Of a stretch of DNA of 64,000 bases, positions 43,969 through 53,868 are shown piece by piece. The position numbers and the translations under genes were made by a program. The notes under the pieces are model-generated. The model had not been told where the DNA came from. It saw only the letters and a program-made list of their open reading frames with translations, and searched no databases. Within the stretch, counting starts at the first letter, position 1; each line of letters begins with the position of its first letter. Source of the stretch: Lachnospiraceae bacterium NK3A20. Lineage in GTDB: Bacteria; Bacillota; Clostridia; Lachnospirales; Lachnospiraceae. The DNA is taken from positions 43,687-107,686 of the forward strand of contig FNQX01000013.1 of NCBI GenBank assembly GCA_900107575.1. Reading direction: 5' to 3'.

Positions 43969-45193
43969 CAACTCCCTGATAAATGCGCATCAGTCTGGCG
44001 GTATAGTCTTCCAGCGAGAGGAATCTTCCAGCCTGCTGCAGGCACTCTCCGCTCATTCTGCAGCACATTGCTTCATCATGGAATACCTTGTCAATGGTCT
44101 GCGCCAGTTCTTCCGCATCGCCCGCCTTAAACAGGAATCCTGTTCTGCCATCCTCGATCAACTCCGGAATTCCTCCGATATCCGATGCGATCACCGGCGT
44201 GCCATACATCTGCGATTCCATCACAGAGAATGGGCAGTTCTCGTACCATTCCGACGGATAGACGCTGACCTCCGCATGTGAAATGACATAGGTCAGTTCA
44301 TCTCCCCGCAGGAACCCGAGATTGATCCCGTTCGGCAGTGTATTCACCGCTGCCTCTTCCTGTCCTTTCCCTGCGAAAACAAAAGGAATCCCGGATAGTT
44401 TGCCTGCACATGCGAGCAGTGTCTTCATCCCCTTCTCTTCGTCGAATCTTCCGAAATACAGGACATATCGCTCCGGCAGTTTCTTGCGGATACGGTCAGA
44501 AACGGAGGATATCTTTGATCCCGACGGTGTTTCCAGGAAGTTGTGCATCACAATGCAACGTCCCGCAAGGTCCGGATGATGTTCCAGCATTCCTTTCATG
44601 AAATTGCTGGGACAGATGATAGTATCAACCTGTCGATATGTATGCCGCCTCCGGTACAGCTGCGCCTCCATCGTGCCTAATGTGCTGCGCAGTCTCGAAT
44701 TGTGAATGCAGCGGTTCTGCCTGCAGTTCTGGCAGGCACCGTCAATACATTTCTGGCAGAGCTCTCCTGTCTCAGGAATTCTCAGCGTATGGTTCGGGCA
44801 TACCCACTGATAGTCGTGTGCCGTATAGACAATGCGTATCTTAGGATCGAAACTATGGATCTCATCAATAACAGAGGGCGTGATCTGGAAATTGATATTG
44901 TTGAGATGTACTACATCAGGGCGAAAGTCTTCCAGAACTACACGAATCTTACGCCTGGCATCTCTGGAGTAGAGTATTTGAAACGGGTACAGGAGCTTTT
45001 GGATACCACTTCCATGGAAATTCATATCTTCTGTGTAGCTCCCTGCACGATTTCCAACAATACGCCCCTCATGCTCCATGCCGAAATACTGGACTTCGTG
45101 TCCCATCCTCTCCAGCTGTTTCCCTAGAGAGAAAATATAGGTTTCTGACCCACCATTAGGATATAAGAATTTATTGACAATCAGTATTCTCAT
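43952..45193 (-). CDS. GT4 family glycosyltransferase with a cysteine cluster
   Basis: The 413-residue GT-B protein begins MRILIVNKFLYPNGGSETYI. The donor region is VSVYPSEWYENCPFSVMESQ, then YGTPVIASDIGGIPE. Six Cys at residues 132, 146, 149, 154, 157 and 162 form a loop that probably binds a metal; such loops occur in one GT4 subgroup of surface-polysaccharide enzymes. It overlaps the following GT2 gene by about 17-20 bases, so translation is coupled. Confidence 0.88.
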   Translation of the reverse strand: MRILIVNKFLYPNGGSETYIFSLGKQLERMGHEVQYFGMEHEGRIVGNRAGSYTEDMNFHGSGIQKLLYPFQILYSRDARRKIRVVLEDFRPDVVHLNNINFQITPSVIDEIHSFDPKIRIVYTAHDYQWVCPNHTLRIPETGELCQKCIDGACQNCRQNRCIHNSRLRSTLGTMEAQLYRRRHTYRQVDTIICPSNFMKGMLEHHPDLAGRCIVMHNFLETPSGSKISSVSDRIRKKLPERYVLYFGRFDEEKGMKTLLACAGKLSGIPFVFAGKGQEEAAVNTLPNGINLGFLRGDELTYVISHAEVSVYPSEWYENCPFSVMESQMYGTPVIASDIGGIPELIEDGRTGFLFKAGDAEELAQTIDKVFHDEAMCCRMSGECLQQAGRFLSLEDYTARLMRIYQGVDEKHA

Positions 45194-45223
45194 CTTGAAT
45201 CACACGCCCCGATACAGCACTTT

Positions 45224-45805
45224 TCAATCTCTTGGAATGATCCGCATTGGATTACCAACAACGGTGCAGTTATCCGGAACATCTTTGTTGACGACAGCTC
45301 CAGCGCCAATCTTTACATTGTTGCCAATAGTAATGCCACCGAAGATACTGGCGTTCGGGAATACCTCCACGTTGTCTCCGAAGTCTGGATCGACACGCGT
45401 AGGATCATCAGGTGCTGGTTTTCCCTTGCCAATGACCACGCCGTAATTCACCGTGAAATTCTGCCCTGCCCTGTGAGGATGAATTACGCAGGAGTTGTGA
45501 TACACCGCAAAGCCTTTGCCGATGCTGCCATGAATTTCTATAGCTGACGGAGCCTTGACAGATATCTTTGACAGTCCACGCAGGATGAAATGCTCTCTAA
45601 TCCTGTAATAGAAAACGCTGCGAAATGAGGGAATGAACAGCAGACAGTAATTCAATGCCCGTATTCCCGCCTGCTGATATGGAATTTCCGGCAGGAAACG
45701 ACTAAGATCAGCGTTGATCGTCTCCTGAGCCTCGCTTTGGTACGCAAGATCTGCAGCGAGACACCGCCAGCCAGTCAGGCGCTGGAGAAGTATATTTTTA
45801 TTCAT
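45224..45805 (-). CDS. Serine acetyltransferase-like left-handed beta-helix acyltransferase
   Basis: The protein has about 193 residues. The N-terminal half is helical. The C-terminal half consists of hexapeptide repeats (IEIHGSIGKGFAVYHNS, then GDNVEVFPNASIFGGITIGN), ending VVGNPMRIIPRD. This layout matches the CysE-like acetyltransferases often found in capsule loci, where they are thought to O-acetylate sugars. The ATG at 45805 has GAGG 8 bases upstream and overlaps the stop of the GtrB-like gene. Confidence 0.82.
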   Translation of the reverse strand: MNKNILLQRLTGWRCLAADLAYQSEAQETINADLSRFLPEIPYQQAGIRALNYCLLFIPSFRSVFYYRIREHFILRGLSKISVKAPSAIEIHGSIGKGFAVYHNSCVIHPHRAGQNFTVNYGVVIGKGKPAPDDPTRVDPDFGDNVEVFPNASIFGGITIGNNVKIGAGAVVNKDVPDNCTVVGNPMRIIPRD

Positions 45806-46802
45806 ACACATCGCCTCTCTTCTCGCCGTCTGTCTTGATGTCGCCGTTATTCTCGGGATTTTCTGCGTCTGTAAAATTGATTCTCTCTCCTACCACTACC
45901 CGCGGTTTCTTCGTGGTTTTGGAATTGATGGACAACACATATTCTCCGAGAATACCAATGAAGAAAAGCTGGATAGACCCCAGGAGGAATACACCTACCA
46001 TGATACTGGCCATGCCGGCAGGGAACGCGTCCTGATAGATCAGCTTGCGGATCAAGACAGAAATCGCATAGATAGCTGATATGATCCCCAGCCCCGCACC
46101 GATGAATGTCGCCATTCGCATCAGCTTCTTCGTGGAACTCGTCAACCCCTGCATCGCAAAATCATAGTTGCGATAGAAATTGAAATTGGATTTCCCCCGC
46201 TCAGACTTTCTATGGTGATATTCAACAGTCGCATGTCCCGGCGCGTACTCTGAGATCACATTTTTCAAGTAAGGCTCTGCGTCGCCAATCTGACGCAATA
46301 CCTCAATGAATTTACGATCATAAAGGCCAAACCCGTTGAATTCTTCGATCTGCGGTTTATCCGAGAGTATATCTATCATCTTGTAATAGACTCTGCGAAG
46401 TCCATTCATCACATGACTCTCATCACTTGCCGACTTCTGCCCGATGACGACAGTATGTCCCGCTTCCCATTGGGCGACGAATTCCGGCAGCAGCTCCGGC
46501 GGATCCTGCAAATCACCGAATACCAGGAAGGCAGCATCCCCATCCGCTTCCTGCAGACCGTTGAATACATTTCTAGAGAAGCCGAAATTAGCTGCGTTAA
46601 AAACCGCCTTCACTCTCCGATCCTTGCTGCATAACTCTCTGATAATAGTTCTCGTCTGATCGGAGGAATAGTCATCCACAAGGATCAAATCGTAGTCATA
46701 CTGCGAGAGTCTTTCGGCAAAGATGCCTGTTACGACATGATATAGCTTCGCTATGCTGTTCTCTTCGTTGTAACAGGGTACAACGACACTGATTTTCTTC
46801 AT
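45798..46802 (-). CDS. GtrB-like undecaprenyl-phosphate sugar synthase (GT2)
   Basis: The 334-residue protein has a DPM1/GtrB layout: a cytosolic GT2 domain (ISVVVPCYNEENSI, LILVDDYSSDQT, VFGDLQDPPELL) followed by two membrane helices near residues 230-290. Such enzymes load glucose or another hexose onto undecaprenyl phosphate. The product would feed the GtrII-like and other GT-C proteins of this locus. The ATG at 46802 overlaps the previous gene, with AAGGTGAT upstream. Confidence 0.88.
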   Translation of the reverse strand: MKKISVVVPCYNEENSIAKLYHVVTGIFAERLSQYDYDLILVDDYSSDQTRTIIRELCSKDRRVKAVFNAANFGFSRNVFNGLQEADGDAAFLVFGDLQDPPELLPEFVAQWEAGHTVVIGQKSASDESHVMNGLRRVYYKMIDILSDKPQIEEFNGFGLYDRKFIEVLRQIGDAEPYLKNVISEYAPGHATVEYHHRKSERGKSNFNFYRNYDFAMQGLTSSTKKLMRMATFIGAGLGIISAIYAISVLIRKLIYQDAFPAGMASIMVGVFLLGSIQLFFIGILGEYVLSINSKTTKKPRVVVGERINFTDAENPENNGDIKTDGEKRGDVYE

Positions 46803-46812
46803 TTGATTATCA

Positions 46813-48231
46813 TCACCTTGCGGCAACAAAGAGAGCTGCTGCCGTATATGCCAGGAATATCCAGACAGTCACTACTCGAACGAAAGTAATTGCCACAACG
46901 TTCCTATCATGGTTTTCCTTGTGTGCCACAGGCAATGAATCCTCCTGTTGCATATTACGATAGCCGACATATCCAATTCCGGCAAGGCAAATAAGTGCCA
47001 CGGCCAAGATTGCAGGAATCATAGGCTCCATTCCAAGCCTTCTTAGAAGGCCTGCTGCCGTTGCGATATCATCACCATTACCGGTCCCCTTCTGATAGAT
47101 TGGTTTCAAGAGCAGATAGGAATACGTCTTACTCCCGCCATATACCCAGCTCGTATGGAGAATGAAGACAATCAGCATCAACACTTCCTGGATATATTGA
47201 ATCAACAGCAGTTTGCCACGGTTTGTTCTCCCTCCCACAAAGACAGCCAGGGTCATAAAGGGAGCCAGATAAATTGACCAATAGCAGGTCATTCCACCAA
47301 AAATCTCAAATGCGCCCCAGATGCCAAAAGCCAGCAGAATCATCTGCCTCGGATTGGTATCACTCGTGAGATAAGCCACAAGATAGATGGCGGAAATGAC
47401 GAGAACGAATACAGAAATCAGTCCATACGGGGTGGCAATGCCATTGTTCAATAATCCGCTCAGATTTTTGGAGAGGAATCCTGACGCAGACTGTGCATAC
47501 CCGGGATCACGGAAATAAATCAGCTTACATAGCAACAGTAAAGATAGTCCCTCGATCAGCTGAATGAGTATTTGAAGAATATTCTTCTCCTTCCAAAGAA
47601 TTACGAGCACGAGGATCAGCAATGACATTGGCTTAATCGTTATGGAGATCGCCATGAAGATCAGCCAGCGCCTGCTATTTTCCAGACAATAATAGATTCC
47701 TGCCAGCAGGAAGAAAACTGAGAGCACATCATACTGCACCGCAATAAAAACCGGGAAAAACGTGTACAGGCTAGTTGTATAGATCAACGTTGCCACGGCA
47801 GCATCATCTTCAGATTGCAGCAGTGCAGCCACCTTATAAAACCAAAAAATGGTGCCGACATAGAAGATCACGACAAGCAGTTTGAACCAGAGTAGACTCC
47901 CCGCGCACATCGGATCCAGATGTATAACATGCTGCAAAATCCAGACAGGAATACTCCAGACTGCAAAGATAACATAAGTTCCAATATCATAGACCGCCCC
48001 TTCGGGTGCGATCCCTGATGCCAGCGCATTGGAATAGAAACTCCTCGGAACCCCATCGAATATGGAATCAAGGAATACCAGCCCAAATCTGCCTGTAACA
48101 GTGATATCCGCATAGTATACGGTGAAGAAGCAGTACACTATCGCTGCCAGAAATAGCAAAAAGGACATCTGACAGATTTTGCTATATCTGATACGCCTGT
48201 CAGCAGTCAATCTTTTGAGATCTGAACTCAT
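46813..48231 (-). CDS. Polytopic membrane glycosyltransferase, GT-C-like
   Basis: The 472-residue protein has about 12 hydrophobic segments. An acidic loop follows helix one (YADITVTGRFGLVFLDSIFD). The central MAISITIKPMSLLILVLVILW segment resembles GT-C mannosyl/glucosyltransferases of the GT87/DUF2029 type. It probably uses a polyprenyl-phosphate sugar made by the adjacent GtrB-like enzyme. GAGGTGA precedes the ATG. Confidence 0.65.
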   Translation of the reverse strand: MSSDLKRLTADRRIRYSKICQMSFLLFLAAIVYCFFTVYYADITVTGRFGLVFLDSIFDGVPRSFYSNALASGIAPEGAVYDIGTYVIFAVWSIPVWILQHVIHLDPMCAGSLLWFKLLVVIFYVGTIFWFYKVAALLQSEDDAAVATLIYTTSLYTFFPVFIAVQYDVLSVFFLLAGIYYCLENSRRWLIFMAISITIKPMSLLILVLVILWKEKNILQILIQLIEGLSLLLLCKLIYFRDPGYAQSASGFLSKNLSGLLNNGIATPYGLISVFVLVISAIYLVAYLTSDTNPRQMILLAFGIWGAFEIFGGMTCYWSIYLAPFMTLAVFVGGRTNRGKLLLIQYIQEVLMLIVFILHTSWVYGGSKTYSYLLLKPIYQKGTGNGDDIATAAGLLRRLGMEPMIPAILAVALICLAGIGYVGYRNMQQEDSLPVAHKENHDRNVVAITFVRVVTVWIFLAYTAAALFVAAR

Positions 48232-48250
48232 GGAAATTACTCACCTCATC

Positions 48251-49765
48251 CTAAATATTTGCAATTCTGGAAAATGCCGTGATCGCCGCCCCAATCATCG
48301 AAGTGATCACCAACATACTCTGCGTATGATCCGACACATTGCCTTCCCTGCGTCCCCTGATTATTGTCGCTGCTGATAACACCACCGCTGTCAGGGACAG
48401 ATACATCCCCAGATACGTCCAGCTGGAAACCTTCTCATAAGTGTATCCAGCAACAGATTGCGTGACCGTATTCACTGTGTTTACGAGCAGATTATTATCT
48501 TCATTGCGAGCAAGATCCATCCCATTTCGGATCAAATTCACCCCTGCCATTGACAGAATACTTACAAGAACAAAAGACACGATCACCAAATTTGCCTTAT
48601 ATTTATGAACCTCTCTGCCCTGTTTCACCTGATACACTAGAATGAACCATATCATAAAAAGACCTGCCAGAATTCCCACTCCACTGGCCGACATCGCGCC
48701 CATAGTAACAGAAGGCAGGAATAATGTCGCAGCTATAAAGTGCTTGGCAGCAGTAGATACAGATAGTTTCCAGGCTGCACTGAACACCAGCAGTGTCACG
48801 ATCCCCCCTGCCATCCACACACTCAGGTACACCCACTGATATGGCAGACAGCAAAGCCTTGCAAGTGTTAATGCGAGCAAACCGGGCAGCTGATGCGGCA
48901 AGATCAGATCTCCGTGATATTTATATTGTGAACTGTACCGTATCTGTGCTGAATCATTGCCATAATCGTGATCAAAAAGGAATCTTCCATAAGGTACAGC
49001 ATAAGACAGATATTTGTCGTTATTTAAGATGCCCGCCTGATCAATTACGATCATTCCCTCATCATTGAGTTCTTCTCTTCCCAGCATAACAGATGAAGCA
49101 TGATACAGATCGCCAAATGCTCTGTTCTCGTCCGGCGTTTTCAGCATCGGCATGATGAGAAGGGTAAGAGCCGATATTCCGATCCATGCGAGAACCATGC
49201 TGCGCAATCCGGCGTTCTTTTGATAGCCGGCAGCCCCTGCGATTACAAACAGAATACTGACGAGAACAGGTAAGAGAAGCCGTGAGAAGCTGTGGTCATC
49301 ACCATACAGCGCAATCGTCAGATGATCTAAAGTGATGTTCTCTCCGCCCGTGCTGGCAATGGCATGATACTGAATACGATATTGTTCTCCCGCCGTCAGC
49401 TGAACAGGCAGGCCTGTGAACTGTACTCGTTCCAGATTAGAGAAGCCATTGGTATGAATATTAGGATTCTCCGCTGTAATATTAGCAATCTCTGTGCCAT
49501 TCTCATCGGTTATTGTAATATCAACCGCTGTGATAACATTACTGCGGTCCAGAATAGTCTCTGCGTCAGGATCCTCATTACAAAAGGCGGCGCTGTTGAT
49601 CACTGTCGTATTCGCGATAAACGACTCTGATCCTGCCGGAACCACTATCTCTTCATACCAGGTCTTATACGAGGTCTCATCTGACAATCTGACCCTCCAC
49701 CACAGAATGACTACAAGCAATATTAGTATCGGAACTATGTGTTTTTTCCATTGCATTTTATTCAT
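48251..49765 (-). CDS. DUF2142-like polytopic membrane protein
   Basis: From the ATG at 49765 it has about 504 residues. One helix is followed by an extracytoplasmic beta-rich domain of about 130 residues. Then come about nine helices with the DUF2142-like KTPDENRAFGDLYHASSVM loop. DUF2142 proteins are GT-C-like and occur in teichoic-acid and capsule loci. The earlier in-frame start would overlap the preceding gene and was rejected. It lies next to a second DUF2142 protein, suggesting consecutive decorations of one glycan. Confidence 0.72.
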   Translation of the reverse strand: MNKMQWKKHIVPILILLVVILWWRVRLSDETSYKTWYEEIVVPAGSESFIANTTVINSAAFCNEDPDAETILDRSNVITAVDITITDENGTEIANITAENPNIHTNGFSNLERVQFTGLPVQLTAGEQYRIQYHAIASTGGENITLDHLTIALYGDDHSFSRLLLPVLVSILFVIAGAAGYQKNAGLRSMVLAWIGISALTLLIMPMLKTPDENRAFGDLYHASSVMLGREELNDEGMIVIDQAGILNNDKYLSYAVPYGRFLFDHDYGNDSAQIRYSSQYKYHGDLILPHQLPGLLALTLARLCCLPYQWVYLSVWMAGGIVTLLVFSAAWKLSVSTAAKHFIAATLFLPSVTMGAMSASGVGILAGLFMIWFILVYQVKQGREVHKYKANLVIVSFVLVSILSMAGVNLIRNGMDLARNEDNNLLVNTVNTVTQSVAGYTYEKVSSWTYLGMYLSLTAVVLSAATIIRGRREGNVSDHTQSMLVITSMIGAAITAFSRIANI

Positions 49766-49827
49766 TCCCAATATAGCCGTATCTGGCACTGTTATACTAC
49801 TCCTCAGCGAATTATCGTTATCCCTGT

Positions 49828-51435
49828 TCACCTGATTATCTGGAATCGCAGCTCCGGAGCCAACATAAGTCCCACAAACCGGCAAATACTCGTGAGCATG
49901 GACAGGATCGCTAACGCCATCTGCAGTTTATCTGTCGTATGCTCATTGATTGATCCCTTGTTCAGCGTCAACTGCTGACGAACTGGTGCTAACATCAAAG
50001 GCAGCAGGACATACAGCGGCAGGTAATACCTGCCCTGCACGCCGCTTATAGCAGTGACCTCATTCTCAGGAATTTCTGTGTATATCATGAGGAATGAGGT
50101 GAGCACTATCAAAACTCCCAGCAGGAATATCAGCCAGGAAATCAAAATTCTTCTCTTCCCAACCTTTTGGGTGTCGAGCGCTCCAGCTTCAATCATGACA
50201 AAGATCACCAGGATGGCAAAGGATAGAATAGATGGCAAAAAAGCGCCAAAGTCCTCTCCAGTAACGCTTCTAACCAGGTGAATTCCACCGAACAGAAAAA
50301 TCGTCTTACTGTATACGAGGAATGTTTTCCACGGATTTCTCAGAACATATCTCAGTGAGAATGACGTTTCTTCTGTCAGTCCGCTTCTCGGGTCGAAATT
50401 GCCCTGCAGATCCGAAATCGCTTCTGCACCCCTGGTAAGCATGAGAACCGCCACCAGAACCAAGATAAAAATTAGTGTAGCAACTAACAGTCTCTTCTTA
50501 TGATGAATTCTTGACGGCTTCACCATGAATATGCAGCCGGCCAGTACAAAATAGATTAGCTTGACCGGGATCAACAGAATCGTAAATATAGCAGAAGGAA
50601 ACAGGTCTTTAATAGTAACCTGATCCATTTTACTCAGCTTCACACAATACGAAACGATGAGGAAACAAAAGGCAAGATTCCATACATCATAGGAATAGGA
50701 GCAGGCAAGCAATACGGTAGCCGGCAGAATACAGATTGCCCTAAATGCCTTTGTCAGTTCAGGGGTCATCCTGCAAGCGCAGGATACACAGACAAGGAAA
50801 AAGGCAAAATTGCACCATCTCCCTGAGAGCACGATGAGCTGGTACGGCAGATGCAGGATTCTGGCGATTGAAACTCCGATGGCAGGGATCACGTACGCGA
50901 TTGCACTGCCTCCTCCTTCATTGATATACACGCCTCCATCCGGCACCAGGACAGAATGCCGCCATACATTCCAGAACTCCCAGGTATATGATCCATCTCC
51001 AAAGGGTTTTACTGTTAACAGATCGGGTGGAACTTTTCCCGCGAGCCCTGATAATCCAGGAATCATGGATAAGATTCCATTGGATACATTCATCGTGGAA
51101 GCCAAGTGAAATTTTCCATCCGGAACAGACAAGGGCACCATGGCAACGTTCGCAGCTAACGCCAGCAGGATCATGAGCGCGATAAAACGCCTGTTTGCTG
51201 TTTTGTCGCAGAGTGTTGACTTAAAGCCTGTGAAGCCGATTCCTATCACTCCCAGGAATAAGCCCACCAGAACAAAATATATGGGTAAAACACTGTGATT
51301 TTCCCCATCAATATTCACCGGAAAACGGCCTATCGTAAACACTCCAACGAGCAACAGTGCCAGTGCCGCGGTAACCATGGTCATACAGCGGCGAACCTTA
51401 TCGTTGTTCGCTGCGTTCAGTATTGTCGTCATCAT
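49828..51435 (-). CDS. DUF2142-family polytopic membrane protein
   Basis: The protein has about 535 residues. The DUF2142 signature appears as MVPLSVPDGKFHLASTMNVS, then a large loop with WEFWNVWR. The conserved C-terminal GVQGRYYLPLYVLLPLML is also present. About 12 helices are predicted. The ATG at 51435 overlaps the GT8 stop (ATGA) and has AGGA upstream. The enzymatic role is inferred from family location only. Confidence 0.8.
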   Translation of the reverse strand: MMTTILNAANNDKVRRCMTMVTAALALLLVGVFTIGRFPVNIDGENHSVLPIYFVLVGLFLGVIGIGFTGFKSTLCDKTANRRFIALMILLALAANVAMVPLSVPDGKFHLASTMNVSNGILSMIPGLSGLAGKVPPDLLTVKPFGDGSYTWEFWNVWRHSVLVPDGGVYINEGGGSAIAYVIPAIGVSIARILHLPYQLIVLSGRWCNFAFFLVCVSCACRMTPELTKAFRAICILPATVLLACSYSYDVWNLAFCFLIVSYCVKLSKMDQVTIKDLFPSAIFTILLIPVKLIYFVLAGCIFMVKPSRIHHKKRLLVATLIFILVLVAVLMLTRGAEAISDLQGNFDPRSGLTEETSFSLRYVLRNPWKTFLVYSKTIFLFGGIHLVRSVTGEDFGAFLPSILSFAILVIFVMIEAGALDTQKVGKRRILISWLIFLLGVLIVLTSFLMIYTEIPENEVTAISGVQGRYYLPLYVLLPLMLAPVRQQLTLNKGSINEHTTDKLQMALAILSMLTSICRFVGLMLAPELRFQIIR

Positions 51436-52400
51436 TTTTTCGTCCTTTTCTGCAGCATTCTGGGAATCATGGCTGTGATGATCCGGTATCGCAGCTGTGG
51501 GAATGGTTTGGTCAGTAGATTGAATACATCCCAAGTAAGGAAATATACACGCCATCCCTGTTCCATCCCCTGCCCTTTCCAGGGTGTCTCGTTCAACGCC
51601 TTCTCATAATCTTCCCGGAATCGATGATGATTGCCTATTCTCCATGGTCGCTCTTCTCCAAGGTAATGAATGATCACTGGATTCTTCCCGCATGCAATAT
51701 ACTCTTCTTCCGTAATATATGGATAATCCGTGAGACGATTGAAGAATCGCCAGGGATACTGGTCGTAGATATTGCAGTAATTGTATGCCGGTGGAAGGAA
51801 GTGGATGTTGCCGCATAGCGCTCCGTTGATGGCGTCCTGGTCATTGGCGAATAGCTTTCCCCCGTGATCTTTCAGAAACTGAATGATCTTATCTCCCGTA
51901 TGTTCACGTCTGCATCGATTTAAGTCAAAGAGAAGAACGCCTGCGTTGCAGTACGGCAGGCCTGAGAGTCCCAGCGCGGCCTTTCGCTCTTTCGCATAGG
52001 TAGGCTCCGGCACGGCTGCGATCGGGTGTGCCTCCATGTCTGTATTCCATAAAGATTCCAAACTCCCCCGGACAATGGTGTCGCCGTCCAGATACAGCAC
52101 CCTCTCGACCTCTTCCGGCAGAATCTTCTCGAAGCAGAGGCGCACCAGCACAATCGGATTCCATCCCGATGTGTCGAAATCGAAGTCAAACAGCCCATTG
52201 ACATCACCGATTCGAATAAAATCCGCCTTAGCTCCCCTACCACGGATATAGCCATCCAGCGCGTGCAGGTCAGTATCATTCAGATCCGTGTACAGCAGAT
52301 AGAAACACAGCTCTCCTGTCTCATTGCTGTCACAGACAGAAGCTATGGATGCCGCAGCCTGCGGGAGAAACGCTCTGTTGAATGTATAGACGATGTCCAT
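51432..52400 (-). CDS. GT8 family glycosyltransferase
   Basis: The 322-residue GT-A retaining transferase has the DxD-type motif RVLYLDGDTIVRGSL near 99-113. It also has the acceptor region GLPYCNAGVLLFDLNRCR and the catalytic-side ANDQDAINGALCG. The C-terminal IIHYLGEERPW holds the last metal-binding His. GT8 enzymes of capsule loci transfer glucose, galactose or GlcNAc. GAGGTGA lies before the ATG. It is coupled to the DUF2142 gene that follows. Confidence 0.9.
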   Translation of the reverse strand: MDIVYTFNRAFLPQAAASIASVCDSNETGELCFYLLYTDLNDTDLHALDGYIRGRGAKADFIRIGDVNGLFDFDFDTSGWNPIVLVRLCFEKILPEEVERVLYLDGDTIVRGSLESLWNTDMEAHPIAAVPEPTYAKERKAALGLSGLPYCNAGVLLFDLNRCRREHTGDKIIQFLKDHGGKLFANDQDAINGALCGNIHFLPPAYNYCNIYDQYPWRFFNRLTDYPYITEEEYIACGKNPVIIHYLGEERPWRIGNHHRFREDYEKALNETPWKGQGMEQGWRVYFLTWDVFNLLTKPFPQLRYRIITAMIPRMLQKRTKK

Positions 52401-52407
52401 GCGCGTC

Positions 52408-53859
52408 TCACCTCTGCCTAAGGAGCTTGTGCCGGATCATGAGTGCAGCATTCTCTCTCATCACAAGGAGAACTGCATAATAGCTCCCGAAGAAAATAAC
52501 AGCAGCTGCCGGCAGCTGCAGCAGCGGATTCCAAGCCGTCTGTCGAATCCAGAATGTCATTGCCAGGGCTGCCACTGTCGCCAGGAGCACTTTACCTGCA
52601 TCCTTCCCATCGAGCATTTCGTGCATGGCTCCGATTCCCTGCTGCCGTAGTGCGATGACCTGCACTGCCAGCACAGCCGCCTCTGCAGCCAGTGTTCCGG
52701 CGGCTGCACCTGCGGATCCGAACTTCGGGATGAGAAGGGCATTCAGGAGCAGATCCGTCAGAGCTCCGGCGATCGAAGAATACAGTACCTTCTTCTCTCC
52801 GCCCATGGGTACCAGCATATCCAGTCCCGTGATATTGGAGAGCCCGATCAACGGTACCGTAGGAGTGATCACGATCATGGCAGGTACGGCAGGCAGGAAT
52901 TTCCGCCCCGAGAGAACCAGCACACTGGGAGAAGCGAATGTCATGAAAAAAACAGCCAGCGGTATAGACGAGAACAGGACGCAGGTGACTGACAGCCGAC
53001 AGATTCTGTGGAATTCCTTTTCGCTGCCGTGTTCCAGAAGATAGGAAGCGCGCGGCATGAGAACCGTCCCGAGAGAAGTCACAATCGCAACGAGGGCTGC
53101 CTTTATTTTCACCGAAGTATTATAGTATCCGACCGCCGCATCATCCGTCATCACTCCCAGCATCAAGGTGTCCAGGTTGGTATAGATGATCGTGGCGCAT
53201 GCCATTGCGAAGAAGACCAGAACAGGTTTGATGTGCCGCCTGATGTTGTAAGTCCGAAAATGCCGGAAGCTGATCATCTTCCTCGCGTGGAACAGGTTCA
53301 GAAGGCACGCCCCGGAGCCTGCGAGTACGGATAAGGCGGCATAGACGACATAGTCACCCTGCGACTTCACGGTCAGGAACATGAGACCGAGCGCTGCGAG
53401 CTTGGCGATGGCGGATGCCGCTGCGATGAAGGAATACTCTTCCACCCCCTGGTACAGCCAGTTCATACCGATCGTGTTGAGAATGATCAGACTGCTCATG
53501 ACGTAGTACAAGCTTCTCTCACTCTGAATCGACGGCACCAGACGGATCATCAGAAACAGCCCGGCGTAAGCCAGCACGCTCATGACAAGATTCAACAGGA
53601 GCAGTTCCTGCGCGGTACGCGACAGCTCTTCCTTATTATCTTGAACCTTGGCGCAGGCGCGAATACCGTAGGATGGAATTCCCAGCTGAGCGATCATGCC
53701 GAAATAAGTGACCACAGACGTTGCGAACGTCACCTTGCCGATGTTGGCCGGGCCCAGAACACGCGATGCGTACGGATAGGTAATGAGTGGGAACAGGATG
53801 GCAGACAGCGTCAGCACGGAGTTCATTATGAAGTTTCTGCCGATCGTTGTCTTCTGCAA
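52408..53859 (-). CDS. Wzx-type polysaccharide flippase
   Basis: The 483-residue protein has about 12-14 membrane helices and the MOP-superfamily pattern: NSVLTLSAILFPLITYPYAS, then RVLGPANIGKVTFATSVV near the N terminus. It should flip undecaprenyl-linked repeat units outward. A TTG start at 53859 is used because GAGGAG lies 5 bases before it and no in-frame ATG fits. This is the second exporter of the window besides the ABC transporter. Confidence 0.9.
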   Translation of the reverse strand: MQKTTIGRNFIMNSVLTLSAILFPLITYPYASRVLGPANIGKVTFATSVVTYFGMIAQLGIPSYGIRACAKVQDNKEELSRTAQELLLLNLVMSVLAYAGLFLMIRLVPSIQSERSLYYVMSSLIILNTIGMNWLYQGVEEYSFIAAASAIAKLAALGLMFLTVKSQGDYVVYAALSVLAGSGACLLNLFHARKMISFRHFRTYNIRRHIKPVLVFFAMACATIIYTNLDTLMLGVMTDDAAVGYYNTSVKIKAALVAIVTSLGTVLMPRASYLLEHGSEKEFHRICRLSVTCVLFSSIPLAVFFMTFASPSVLVLSGRKFLPAVPAMIVITPTVPLIGLSNITGLDMLVPMGGEKKVLYSSIAGALTDLLLNALLIPKFGSAGAAAGTLAAEAAVLAVQVIALRQQGIGAMHEMLDGKDAGKVLLATVAALAMTFWIRQTAWNPLLQLPAAAVIFFGSYYAVLLVMRENAALMIRHKLLRQR

Positions 53860-53868
53860 TGCATCTCC